Origin: Streptomyces sp. MMG1533
GTDB taxonomy: Bacteria; Actinomycetota; Actinomycetes; Streptomycetales; Streptomycetaceae
NCBI RefSeq assembly: GCF_001279775.1
Contig: NZ_LGDG01000003.1
Coordinates: forward strand, 1 to 64,000
DNA: 64,000 bases
Reading direction: 5' to 3'
Shown here: piece after piece, positions 1-7,823 of the stretch
Position numbering within the stretch: position 1 is the first letter of the stretch
Layout of the letters: each line of letters opens with the position of its first letter
The notes under the pieces: model-generated
What the model was told of the DNA's origin: nothing
Databases searched by the model: none
The model's input: the letters and a program-made list of their open reading frames with translations, nothing else
Translations under genes and position numbers: made by a program

Positions 1-129
1 CATGTGCGCGCCCCGGGCGAGCGCCTCGACGTCCAGCGGCTGCGCGTACTCCCGGTCGATCCGGTCACGGACCCGGCGCAGCCGCGCGAGGTCGTCCAGA
101 TGCTGCGCCGCGGCGGGTCTGCTGGTCAC
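1..129 (-). CDS. AraC-family transcriptional regulator, N-terminal fragment (runs off the left edge)
   Basis: Reading leftward from a GTG at 129 gives 43 codons without a stop to the window edge. The product begins VTSRPAAAQHLDDLARLRRV and continues to LDVEALARGAHM. A short N-terminus followed by a 'RDRIDREYAQPLDVEALA' helix is the usual start of Streptomyces AraC regulators, whose DNA-binding domain is N-terminal. The rest of the first helix-turn-helix and the effector part lie outside the window. The family match rests on this short stretch only. Confidence 0.6.
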   Translation of the reverse strand, partial: MTSRPAAAQHLDDLARLRRVRDRIDREYAQPLDVEALARGAHM

Positions 130-199
130 GTGCAAAATCGTGCCACGACACGCCGGAGTTGCCTAGCGCCACAACGCCCCACACCACTCCACGCCCGCA

Positions 200-238
200 C
201 CCGTCCCACTCGCGCCCGTCCCACTCGCGCCCGTCTCG
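200..238. repeat. 15-bp tandem repeat
   Basis: The unit CCCGTCCCACTCGCG occurs at 200-214 and 215-229 and starts a third time at 230. It sits between the AraC start and the decayed AfsR-like gene. It codes for nothing recognisable and is probably slippage debris in a degraded region. Confidence 0.7.
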
Positions 239-241
239 TCG

Positions 242-980
242 GTGAGCGCGCCGAGGAACCGCTCACGGCAGGCGCCCGAGCAGCAGCGCGGTTTCCGCGC
301 CCTGGGCGTGGCGTGGACGGTCGAGTTCGGCCTGCCGGCCTCGGCGGCCATGCTCGGCCTGCCGGACCGCGACACCGAGCGGATCCTGGAGGTCCTGGTC
401 GACGCGAGTCTGCCGCAGCAGCACCGGCCGGGCCGCTACCGGTTCCACGACCTGGTACGGGTGCACGCGCGACGGCTCGCGGAAGCCGTGCCCGCCGAGG
501 CCGCCGCCGCCCGCACGGCCGCGCTCCGCCTCTGTCTGGACGCGGGCCGGATCACCGGCGACCGGGGACCCGAAGCCTTCCCCACCGGACCGCAGCCCGC
601 CGAGACGCCCTTCAAGGACTTCAAGGCCGCGGAGAGTTGGCTGTACGCGGCGGGCGGCGAGCTCGTCGACGTCGTCGGGTACGCGGCGGCGCTCGGCGAA
701 GCCGGCCGAGCTGGGCGAGGGGGACGTGGACGCCGCCATCGACCTCCAGCACCAGGCCCTCAGACAGCACCAGTTGCTGTCCCCGCTCACCGAACCCATC
801 TGCAACCGCCTGGAGATGGGCATCCGCTGCCGGCCGGGGCCCGCCCGCCTCGCGGCAGGCGACGCACCCGAGGCACAGGAGCAGTTCGTGGCCGCCCTCG
901 CCGTCCCCGGGGCCGAGCCCTACGCCCAGGAGCACGCCATGGCGATCGCGGGGTTCTGGGACTGCGAGGACGGCGAGTAG
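242..980 (+). pseudogene. Remnant of an AfsR/SARP-type regulator (winged-helix and TPR part only)
   Basis: The first frame (from 242) reads FRALGV...LGLPDRDTERILEVLVDASL...GRYRFHDLVRVHARR. This matches the post-NB-ARC winged-helix part of the intact AfsR-like protein at 45601-48816 (FRLLGLADG...LDLPVEETEDLLESLVDTSL...GRYRYHDLVRLYARA). Near 700-725 the reading shifts to another frame, which gives a TPR-like stretch (GDVDAAIDLQHQALRQHQLL) ending at 980. The SARP DNA-binding domain, BTAD and NB-ARC parts are absent and most TPRs are missing. I infer a truncated, internally deleted and frameshifted gene that no longer works. Confidence 0.7.
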
Positions 981-996
981 GGCGACGCCGGTCGTC

Positions 997-2229
997 TCAC
1001 TGCCCCAGCGGTGTCGGCGGCCTCCTCGTGTCGGGGATCGGGGCCTGCGCCGGCGGACGGGCCGTCGTCGCTCGTTCCCTGGTGAGGGCGCTGATGATCC
1101 GGTGGGCGAGGAGCGGGTCCGCCGGCAGGACGTGGGAGGCGAACCAGCGGGCGGGGGCCGGGTCGCAGGACGGGTCCACGAACTCGGCGCCGGCGTAGTC
1201 GTCGAGCGGGGGGTCGTAGATGTAGCCGCAGACGATGCCGTGGTTCACGAGACGTTCCACGAGGGCGTCGCGGTTGTCGACCAGGAGGGGGGCGCGGAAG
1301 AGGGGGTACGGGCCGTTGTGGGCGGCTCGGTCGCGGAGGGCCGGGGAGGCCCAGGCCGTGCCCGAGAGGAGGGTGACACCGGCCCTGCGGTGGGTGAGGT
1401 CGGTGTCGAGGCCGGACATGCGCAGGGCCAACTGGCCGCGGACCAGGGCCCCGTGGCGGGTGCGGAAGTCGTGCAGGTCGACGCGGACCCATGGTTCGTA
1501 CGCGGTCAGGCTCGGCGCCCGACGTGCGCAGGCGGACAGGCGCGGGGCGTGCAGGGCCATGCGGAAGGCGTCGCGTTCGAGGAGGCCCAGGCGCTGCATC
1601 GTCCGCCATGCCGGGCGGACCAGGTGGAGGGTGCGGACGGCCGAGCGCGCCAGTGGGCGCAGGGTCGCGGCCAGGTCGGCGCTCAGGCGGGTCGGTTCGA
1701 GCAGGTCGTCGCGCAGGAGCTCCAGCTCGCGCCGGGTGCGGGCGTCCTCCACCGCCAGGAAGCCGCCCGCCATCGCCGCCACGTGCTTGGAGAGGCTGAA
1801 GGCCGCCGCCCTGCCGAACGTCCCGATCGGCTGTCCGTCCACGTGCGTGCCGATCGCGTGGGCGGCGTCCTCGATTAGCGGGATGCCCAACTCCTCGCAG
1901 CGCGAGCGCAGTTCGACGACCCGGTCCGGTATCCCGTACAGGTTGGTGGTCAGGACCGCGTCCACGTTCCGCCACGTGGACTCCGGTACGGCCGCCGGGT
2001 CGATGTTGCCGTCCCAGGCCGACACCGGGGCCTGTACCGGGCGCAGCCCGGCCGCCAGGACGACGAAGAGGATCACGTCGTCGTTCACCGGGGACATCAG
2101 CACCCGGCCGCCCGGCCGGCACCAGCGCCGCAGTGCCAGGTACAGGGCCAGCCGCGCCGAGGGCGTGTAGACGCATTCCCGTCCGAGTCGCCGTGTCATC
2201 GTCGCGGCGAGCCGCGATCCGTACGGCAT
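997..2229 (-). CDS. DegT/DnrJ/EryC1/StrS-family PLP-dependent aminotransferase-like protein
   Basis: The protein has 410 residues with the aminotransferase fold type I layout of the DegT/StrS sugar aminotransferases. IEDAAHAIG (Asp near 121) should bind the pyridine nitrogen of PLP, and FSLSKHVAAMAGG carries the expected Schiff-base Lys near 148. The C-terminal third is Arg-rich and diverges from the usual sugar-binding part, so the substrate cannot be named. ATG 2229 is preferred over GTG 2235 because GGAAGAG lies 6 nt upstream of it. The GNAT gene just upstream on the same strand suggests a two-gene unit, perhaps for a modified sugar or surface glycan. No other sugar-pathway genes are nearby. 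Confidence 0.75.
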   Translation of the reverse strand: MPYGSRLAATMTRRLGRECVYTPSARLALYLALRRWCRPGGRVLMSPVNDDVILFVVLAAGLRPVQAPVSAWDGNIDPAAVPESTWRNVDAVLTTNLYGIPDRVVELRSRCEELGIPLIEDAAHAIGTHVDGQPIGTFGRAAAFSLSKHVAAMAGGFLAVEDARTRRELELLRDDLLEPTRLSADLAATLRPLARSAVRTLHLVRPAWRTMQRLGLLERDAFRMALHAPRLSACARRAPSLTAYEPWVRVDLHDFRTRHGALVRGQLALRMSGLDTDLTHRRAGVTLLSGTAWASPALRDRAAHNGPYPLFRAPLLVDNRDALVERLVNHGIVCGYIYDPPLDDYAGAEFVDPSCDPAPARWFASHVLPADPLLAHRIISALTRERATTARPPAQAPIPDTRRPPTPLGQ

Positions 2230-2371
2230 CGTCACCTCTTCCGTCGAAGGGTCCGTGGAGGACCAGGTCCGTCGTGGACCGTGGAGGAACGCCGAGAAGT
2301 CGCCGAAGCGTCACTGAAGACCACCCCTCGCCGTCGCGGGGCGCGGTGGGGGCGGGAAGAAGAGGGTCCGA

Positions 2372-3517
2372 TCAGTGGGTGCGCGGGGCCGTTCTGGCCG
2401 TCGCCGGGCGGGCCGACGTACGCAGGGTGCCGACCGTCTTCAGCAGGCGGTCGGCCGGTTCCCGCAGCCTGGGATGGGCCAGGACCGTGTTGCGCAGGCC
2501 GCGTACCGGTCTGCGCCACAGCCGGTGGGCCGCCGCCACCGGGTGGGGCCGGGTGGCGAACCCTTCGCCCACACGTAGTTCACGGGTCTTGAGCCAGTCC
2601 TTGTACTCCTTGTCGCCGCGCCCCATGTCCATGAGCCGCACGCCGTCCCGGCCCGCCGCCTCCGCCATCCGCAGGTGCATGATCAGGCCGGGCGAGTAGT
2701 AGTGGAAGTCGGGGTCGTACGCGGTGAACCAGGCCGCGAACACGGTGCGCGACCTCGGGCCGAAGTGCGCGGCCACCGGCCGGTCCCCGGCGTACACCAC
2801 GGACAGCACGCCGGTGAAGTGCTCCTCGCGGACGTGGAAGAGGTGGTCCACCAGGTCCACGATCCACGGGCGCGCGAACCGGTCCATCCGGCCCGTGCGG
2901 CGGTACTGGGCGGACTTCCACTCCATGAGCCGGCGCAGCATCCGCGGGTCGCGCTCGTCGTAGACGAACCGCATCTCGCCCACGTTGCGGGTCAGCCGGC
3001 GTTCCTTCTTCAGCGTCGTCTTGGCCAGCCCCGGGTACGCGGCGCGCAGCCACTCCGGGTAGCCGCTGTCGCCGCCGTCCTTGAGGTCGATGACCGGTGA
3101 GGCGAACAGGCCCGTCACGTAGTCGCCGAAGGGCTTCTGCTCCTCGACGAGGTGGTCGAACTCGAGGACGGACAGCCCGCAGGCGCGCAGCAGTTCCTGG
3201 GCGTCCCAGGTGACGCCGGGGCGGTGCACGAGGGCCTGGCAGTCGGAGAGGCCGAGACCGATGGCCCGGCCGACCCCGAAGGCGCCCCGCTCGTACGGGA
3301 GGAAGCCGACCGGCTCCCCGTGCTCGTGCAGGACGGCCACCCGGGCCGCGCCGCCGCGGTGCATGCCGACCCCGGCCGCGAACTCCGGGGCCAGGAACGG
3401 GTTCGCGTAGTCGGGCGACTCGTCCATCGCCCGGTGCCAGGCCCCGCGGAGCTCGGCGCTCAGCTCCTCGGGTCTGTGGATCGTGATGTCCGCCTCGGTC
3501 CTGCTCATGGCTCGCAC
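2372..3517 (-). CDS. GNAT-fold acyltransferase, BcsL/CelD-like (Acetyltransf_6 type)
   Basis: The protein has about 381 residues. Its central to C-terminal half contains VLSVVYAGDRPVAAHFG, then SPGLIMHLRMAEAAGRDGV and LMDMGRGDKEYKDWL, the pattern of the CelD/BcsL acetyltransferase group. That last block is the usual signature of this family, which includes enzymes acting on exopolysaccharides and peptidoglycan-linked lipids. GTG 3517 is chosen because AGGGGGG lies about 9 nt upstream; ATG 3508 is also possible. It probably shares a transcript with the aminotransferase-like gene downstream. The acceptor substrate is unknown. Confidence 0.75.
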   Translation of the reverse strand: MRAMSRTEADITIHRPEELSAELRGAWHRAMDESPDYANPFLAPEFAAGVGMHRGGAARVAVLHEHGEPVGFLPYERGAFGVGRAIGLGLSDCQALVHRPGVTWDAQELLRACGLSVLEFDHLVEEQKPFGDYVTGLFASPVIDLKDGGDSGYPEWLRAAYPGLAKTTLKKERRLTRNVGEMRFVYDERDPRMLRRLMEWKSAQYRRTGRMDRFARPWIVDLVDHLFHVREEHFTGVLSVVYAGDRPVAAHFGPRSRTVFAAWFTAYDPDFHYYSPGLIMHLRMAEAAGRDGVRLMDMGRGDKEYKDWLKTRELRVGEGFATRPHPVAAAHRLWRRPVRGLRNTVLAHPRLREPADRLLKTVGTLRTSARPATARTAPRTH

Positions 3518-3633
3518 GGGCGACCGCCCCCCTGTTGTCCCCCACGACGCGTTGCCGCGTCCTGCCCCAAGGATCAAAAGTCGCGAAACAGTACGCAGAC
3601 TGTCAAGGGTGGCGGTCGTAATGGATAGGTATG

Positions 3634-3660
3634 GATCGGGTGGGACCCTCCCACCCGATC
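3634..3660. promoter_or_regulatory. Perfect 12-bp inverted repeat in a divergent promoter region
   Basis: Arms GATCGGGTGGGA (3634-3645) and TCCCACCCGATC (3649-3660) are separated by CCC. The repeat lies between the divergent starts of the GNAT gene and the glutathione peroxidase gene. It is not downstream of any gene, so a terminator role is unlikely. It may be an operator or a leader hairpin. Confidence 0.5.
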
Positions 3661-3714
3661 GGCAGCCGTACCGCCCACAGGCTCAGCCGCCGCGCACCCG
3701 GCTAGCATCCGCTC

Positions 3715-4227
3715 ATGACGAATGTAGACAGCAACGGTGTTTCCCCCCTCGATGTCGAGATCGGTGCCCTCCAGGGCGGCTCCGCGGACCTCGCCCAGTA
3801 CGCCGGCCGGGCCGTGCTCGTGGTGAACGTGGCCTCCAAGTGCGGGCTGACCCCGCAGTACACCGGCCTGGAGCGGCTGCACGGCCAGTACGCGGAGCGT
3901 GGCCTCACCGTGCTCGGTGTGCCCTGCAACCAGTTCCTCGGGCAGGAGCCCGGCAGCGCCGAGGAGATCGCCGAGTTCTGCTCGGCGACATACGGCGTGA
4001 GCTTCCCGATGACCGAGAAGGTCGAGGTCAACGGGGAGGACCGGCACCCGCTGTACGACCGCCTGGTCGGCTTCGCCGACGCCGAGGGGCACAGCGGGGA
4101 CATCCGCTGGAACTTCGAGAAGTTCCTCATCGGCCGGGACGGCGAGGTCGTCGCCCGCTTCTCGCCGCAGACCGAGCCGGAGGCGGCCGAGGTGGTGGCC
4201 GCCATAGAGGCACAGCTGGCCGGTTGA
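3715..4227 (+). CDS. Glutathione peroxidase-family (thioredoxin-type) thiol peroxidase
   Basis: This 170-residue protein reduces hydroperoxides. The peroxidatic Cys is C43 in NVASKCGLTPQYTGLE, so it is a Cys enzyme, not a selenoenzyme. Other family residues are the PCNQF..QEPG block near 70-79 and WNFEKFL (W132, N133). C89 in EFCSATYG sits where thioredoxin-dependent members carry the resolving Cys. Streptomyces lacks glutathione, so electrons probably come from thioredoxin. It is cytosolic, with no signal peptide. Its stop codon overlaps the -35 element of the MerR promoter downstream. Confidence 0.92.
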   Translation: MTNVDSNGVSPLDVEIGALQGGSADLAQYAGRAVLVVNVASKCGLTPQYTGLERLHGQYAERGLTVLGVPCNQFLGQEPGSAEEIAEFCSATYGVSFPMTEKVEVNGEDRHPLYDRLVGFADAEGHSGDIRWNFEKFLIGRDGEVVARFSPQTEPEAAEVVAAIEAQLAG

Positions 4228-4254
4228 CCTTGTCCCTGGGGCAGGGTCGAACGT
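4224..4254 (+). promoter_or_regulatory. MerR-class promoter with 19-bp spacer and dyad operator
   Basis: TTGACC (4224-4229) and GAACGT (4249-4254) are separated by 19 bp, the over-long spacer typical of MerR-activated promoters. The spacer lies within a dyad at 4228-4248 whose 10-bp halves match at 8 positions after inversion. It overlaps the stop codon of the peroxidase gene and reads into the MerR gene, which suggests autoregulation. A 9-bp stem (GTCACCGGG 4259-4267 with CCCGGTGAC 4279-4287) lies between it and the Shine-Dalgarno of the MerR gene. Confidence 0.6.
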
Positions 4255-4300
4255 CCTTGTCACCGGGTGGAAGAGCCGCCCGGTGACGGAGGATGACCGA

Positions 4301-5149
4301 GTGGACGAGGACCTGCTCACCATCGGTGCGTTCGCCGCGCGGGCCCGGCTGTCGGCCAAGGCCCTGCGGCTGTACGACCGGCTCGGACTGCTGGCTCCGG
4401 CGCGCGTCGACGAGGTCAGCGGCTACCGCTACTACCGCGCGGGCCAGGTGGAACGCGCCCGGCTCGTGGCGATGCTGCGCCAACTCGACATGCCGCTGGC
4501 GAGGATCGCCGAGGTGGTCGAGACGGACGGAACCGAGAGCGCCGACCGGCTCACCGCTTACTGGGCGGACGTCGAGGCGCGGGTGGCCGGACAGCGGACG
4601 CTCGTCGAGTACCTCCGTGGACGGCTGTCGGGGAGGAGTTCCGAGATGTACGGGAAGTTCGAGGTCGAGACCGTGGACGTACCGGCGCAGGTGGTGATCA
4701 CCGAGACCCGGCACACGCTGGCCGACGAGCTGCCGACCTGGATCGGCGCGTCGCTGGGGCGGCTTGAGGAGGCGTCCCGGGAGTGCGGGGGCGTGACGGC
4801 GGCGCCGTTCGTCGTCTACCACTCCGAGGTGTCGATGGAGAGCGACGGCCCGGCCGAGTCGTGCGTGCCGGTCGCCGACGAGGCGGCGGCGCGGGCGTGG
4901 GCCGAAAAGCAGGGGCGGGGGCGGCAGTTCACGGTCCGGGTGGAGCCGGCCCGGCGGCTCGCCTACACGCGGATCTCCAAGGCGCAGGTGGCCCATCCGC
5001 AGATCCTGGCCGCGTTCGAGGCGGTGGAGGCGTGGATGAAGCGGGAGGGTCTGGAGTACGACGGGCCGTGCCGGGAGGTCTACTTCGCGGACTGGGACGC
5101 GGCGGGCGCCGAGGACCCGGTGTGCGACGTGGCGTTCCCGGTGCGCTGA
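4301..5149 (+). CDS. MerR-family regulator with a GyrI-like effector domain
   Basis: The N-terminus (LLTIGAFAARARLSAKALRL then YDRLGLL...GYRYY) is the MerR winged helix. A coiled dimerisation helix follows around residues 75-105. The C-terminal 150 residues (from FEVETVDVPAQVVITETRHT) form a GyrI-like/effector-binding domain as in multidrug-binding activators of the BmrR group. GTG 4301 is selected because GGAGGA (4288-4293) lies 7 nt upstream; GTG 4283 would fall inside a hairpin. A MerR-type promoter lies directly upstream, so it probably controls itself. No drug pump is adjacent, so other targets are unknown. Confidence 0.85.
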   Translation: MDEDLLTIGAFAARARLSAKALRLYDRLGLLAPARVDEVSGYRYYRAGQVERARLVAMLRQLDMPLARIAEVVETDGTESADRLTAYWADVEARVAGQRTLVEYLRGRLSGRSSEMYGKFEVETVDVPAQVVITETRHTLADELPTWIGASLGRLEEASRECGGVTAAPFVVYHSEVSMESDGPAESCVPVADEAAARAWAEKQGRGRQFTVRVEPARRLAYTRISKAQVAHPQILAAFEAVEAWMKREGLEYDGPCREVYFADWDAAGAEDPVCDVAFPVR

Positions 5150-5281
5150 CTTCCACGTCCGGGCACAAGCCGAGCCCCCTCGGCGAGGACGGCGATCTGG
5201 TCGAGAGGGCTCTTTCGGTGGTGCTTGTGCAGTTGTCGGTCGTGCTCCCGGTTGGGGACGAGGATCAGAAAGACCCTCTCC

Positions 5282-5473
5282 TCACGCCTTGACCGAGGCC
5301 ACGAACGTGTTCCACGCCTCGGTGGGGAAGGCCAGGGTCGGCCCGTCGGTGACCTTGGAGTCGCGGACGTCCAGCGCCGCGACGGTGGGCGACTTGACCT
5401 CGACACAGGCGCCGTTGTTGTTGGAGTACGAGGACTTCGTCCACGAGTCCGTGGCGCCCTGAAGAATTGCCAT
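5282..5473 (-). CDS. DUF397 protein (WhiJ-associated type)
   Basis: This 63-residue protein has the DUF397 signature WTKSSYSNNNGACVEV followed by VRDSK and ending FVASVKA. DUF397 proteins are small partners of XRE/DUF5753 regulators and are abundant in Streptomyces, where WhiJ-type pairs affect development. The XRE gene lies 211 bp upstream on the same strand, so the two probably act together. ATG 5473 is the only start that keeps the domain complete. The intervening stretch holds a 7-bp inverted repeat (5509-5515 with 5527-5533), so this gene may have its own promoter. Confidence 0.88.
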   Translation of the reverse strand: MAILQGATDSWTKSSYSNNNGACVEVKSPTVAALDVRDSKVTDGPTLAFPTEAWNTFVASVKA

Positions 5474-5684
5474 GTTTGCTCCGTAAGCCAGTTGCGCAGT
5501 TCGGTTTCCGCCAACCTTTGCTGATCGTTGGCGTGATCGACGCTACTCGCTCACATCCCCTTCTGGAGCAGTCGTTCACTCTTCCGGATGGCATATTCCA
5601 GGGGATTCTTCCAGTGAGGCCGGGCCGGGGTGTAGCATCCGGCCTTTCGCCCGCGGGGGCATCCCCGCGGGGCGCCGCGAGGGC

Positions 5685-6542
5685 TCAGCGGGCGTACTCC
5701 TTGGCCACGTCCTCGATGAGCCGGGTCGACTGGTCGACGTTCAGCGCCTGCGCCCTCAAGTGCTCGTACATCACCGTGTACTTCTGCACATCGTGGGCCT
5801 TCTCCAGGTACAGGTCGCTGGTCACGCCCTCGATGTACACCACGCTCGAGTCGGCCGCGTCGGCGAACTCCAGGATGGAGTACTGGCCGTTGATGCCGGG
5901 GTGCGCGCCGACCTCGAACGGCAGGACCTGCACGGTGATGTGCGGCCGCTGGGACATCTCCGCGAGGTGCTCCAGCTGTTCGCGCATCACCGGCCGGCTC
6001 CCGACGACCCGGCGCAGCGACGCCTCGTCCAGCACGACCCACAGCCGCAGCGGCTCCCCTTCGGCGGCGATACGATCCTGCCGCCGCATCCGGACCTGCA
6101 CGCGCTTGTCGATCTCCGTGTCCGAAGTCTCCGGCGAGCCGCCCCTGATGATGGCCTCGGCATACGCGCGGGTCTGCAACAGTCCGGTGATGATCTGGGG
6201 TTCGTAGACCCGGAGCGACTCGGCATCGGTCTCCAGGCCGATGTACACGCTGTACGGGATGTCCCCGAAGGCATGCCACCAGCCCTGCTGGCGCGAGTCC
6301 TTGGCCATCTGCATCAGCGATTCCACGATGCGCTGGTCCTCGACCTCGTACACCCCGCACAGATCGCGGACATCTCGCTGGCTGATGCTGCGCCGGCCGT
6401 TCTCCAGCCGGCTGATCTTCGACTGCGACACCAGCAGTCGCTCGGCGACCTCCTCGGCCGTCATGCCCTTGAGCTCACGGAGCCGACGCAGCTCCTGGCC
6501 CAGCCGGCGCCGCCTGACGGTGGGATTGACATTGGACGCCAC
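5685..6542 (-). CDS. WhiJ-like XRE-family regulator with DUF5753 sensor domain
   Basis: The 285-residue protein has an N-terminal XRE helix-turn-helix (LGQELRRLRELKGMTAEEVA then LLVSQSKISRLENGRRSIS). The DUF5753 domain follows (from about residue 90: YVGLE/YIGLETDAESLRVYEPQ, IITGLLQTRAYAEAII, QVLPFEVGAHPG, VVYIEG). This is the architecture of WhiJ and its many Streptomyces paralogues, which repress developmental genes and are relieved by DUF397 partners. GTG 6542 is preferred because the domain begins directly after it; an in-frame ATG at 6581 adds 13 residues. A palindrome upstream (6590-6605) may be its operator. Confidence 0.87.
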   Translation of the reverse strand: MASNVNPTVRRRRLGQELRRLRELKGMTAEEVAERLLVSQSKISRLENGRRSISQRDVRDLCGVYEVEDQRIVESLMQMAKDSRQQGWWHAFGDIPYSVYIGLETDAESLRVYEPQIITGLLQTRAYAEAIIRGGSPETSDTEIDKRVQVRMRRQDRIAAEGEPLRLWVVLDEASLRRVVGSRPVMREQLEHLAEMSQRPHITVQVLPFEVGAHPGINGQYSILEFADAADSSVVYIEGVTSDLYLEKAHDVQKYTVMYEHLRAQALNVDQSTRLIEDVAKEYAR

Positions 6543-6589
6543 GGGACGTGCACCTCCGGCTGCGTGCCTCAAAATTGCCACTTTGCGTA

Positions 6590-6605
6590 TCTGCTGTTGA
6601 GCAGA
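6590..6605. promoter_or_regulatory. Palindrome upstream of the WhiJ-like regulator
   Basis: TCTGCT-GTTG-AGCAGA is a perfect 6-bp inverted repeat 48 bp upstream of the regulator start, in a locally AT-richer stretch. The repeated word GCCAC flanks it on both sides. It is a candidate autoregulatory site. The remaining intergenic DNA to 6824 shows no other feature. Confidence 0.35.
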
Positions 6606-6824
6606 CTGCCACCAAGGTGCTTTCTACCGCTGGGAAACAGTGGATATGCGCAGGCCCCAACACACACGCACGCGCGGGGCGGCGGAACCGAGTCGTCGTC
6701 CGGACGTACGGTTCCGTCGCCCCGCGCGGACCAGCGGCTCCCGTACCGGTCTTGGGGACTGCGGTGCGGCGCATGGTGGTGCGGGTCGTGCAGCTGTGGT
6801 GCCCTGCTGTCGTGGGACTGCGGC

Positions 6825-7580
6825 TCAGTGGGCCACGACGCGCGCCATCGATCCTCGGCGCGGTTGCATCGGAACGCCGCGGGCGGGTTCCGGTGCGGGC
6901 CTGGCTCCGGGGGCGGCCTGGCGGCCGGCCGGTGCCGGGTTGCGACGCGGCTGGGCAGCCGCGCCGTTCTGGACGTCCATCACGGCGTGCGCCACGAGGC
7001 CGCCCATGGGGTCGTGCCTGATCAGGTCCCGCAGCCGGGATCGGGACGAGCGTCCCTCGTTCCCCGGATACAGGTGCTTGCCGAGGCCGACCGCGTGCGC
7101 CAGTGCGGCGAGCGCCGCGGTCCGCGGGTCCGGCGGTACGCCGGTACGGATCGCGGAGTCCAGTCGGGCTCTGATCTCCCGGCTGATCTCGGTCTGACTC
7201 GCCTGGTAGCGAGTCGTCGGCAGCACTCCGCACATCTGGCCCGCCACGGCATGCACCATGCCGCACCGCTCCAGATGCGAGAGGTAGGTCTGGCGGAGCC
7301 CGAGACGCGGCCCGCCAATCCAGTGGACGGCACGCACGGGAGCGCCACGCCTTCGCAGCAACTCCAACGCGCAGTCCAGTGTTGGGTCTCCAGTCGGCCG
7401 TGGGGACACCACGGCGATACGATCCCCGTCTGGGGCTATCCGTCCGGCCAGCGCCAGCTCCACTAGCTGTGCTCCGGCCAGACCAAGGTCGAGCGACTGC
7501 GGCTGTGCAGTGGTACCCGTGGCCGGGTCCAACGCCAGCAGCAGAAGCTCCTCCGGAAGTGTTCTGCGGCTCCTGCCCAT
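6825..7580 (-). CDS. GPP34 (GOLPH3/Vps74-like) phosphoprotein
   Basis: The 251-residue protein starts TLPEELLLLALDPATG, continues with LDLGLAGAQLVELALAGRI, and has YLSHLERCGMV and LGKHLYPG. This is the GPP34 domain that bacteria share with eukaryotic phosphoinositide-binding GOLPH3. Streptomyces carry many copies; their role is not established, though membrane association is suspected. The last 45 residues are Pro/Ala/Arg-rich and look disordered. GGGGAGG lies 5 nt upstream of ATG 7580. It is divergent from the D,D-carboxypeptidase gene. Confidence 0.85.
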   Translation of the reverse strand: MGRSRRTLPEELLLLALDPATGTTAQPQSLDLGLAGAQLVELALAGRIAPDGDRIAVVSPRPTGDPTLDCALELLRRRGAPVRAVHWIGGPRLGLRQTYLSHLERCGMVHAVAGQMCGVLPTTRYQASQTEISREIRARLDSAIRTGVPPDPRTAALAALAHAVGLGKHLYPGNEGRSSRSRLRDLIRHDPMGGLVAHAVMDVQNGAAAQPRRNPAPAGRQAAPGARPAPEPARGVPMQPRRGSMARVVAH

Positions 7581-7659
7581 CCATGCCTCCCCGCGTGGAT
7601 GAATGACAGGGTGACCCCTCTCACATTGGTCTGTCGAGGGTGCGTGACCTGTTTGTAAG

Positions 7660-7686
7660 GGAACCGGTAGGTATGTCGTTCTCGTC
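7660..7686 (+). promoter_or_regulatory. Possible ECF (SigE-like) promoter of the D,D-carboxypeptidase gene
   Basis: GGAAC at 7660-7664 is followed after 17 bp by TCGTC (7682-7686). GGAAC with a downstream CGTC/TC box fits the published trend for cell-envelope-stress SigE promoters of Streptomyces, and the downstream gene makes a cell-wall enzyme. This is a motif match only. Confidence 0.35.
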
Positions 7687-7823
7687 TACCGTCTCGGGCA
7701 AGCCCACACACAGGACACTGGTACATGGTTCGGACACTGCGGGGGAGCGGTGTTCCGAGCGGCGGTTCACGGTTCGATAGGCGCACGGACACGGGTGGTG
7801 TGCGGCGCATGGAGGAGGCATCG

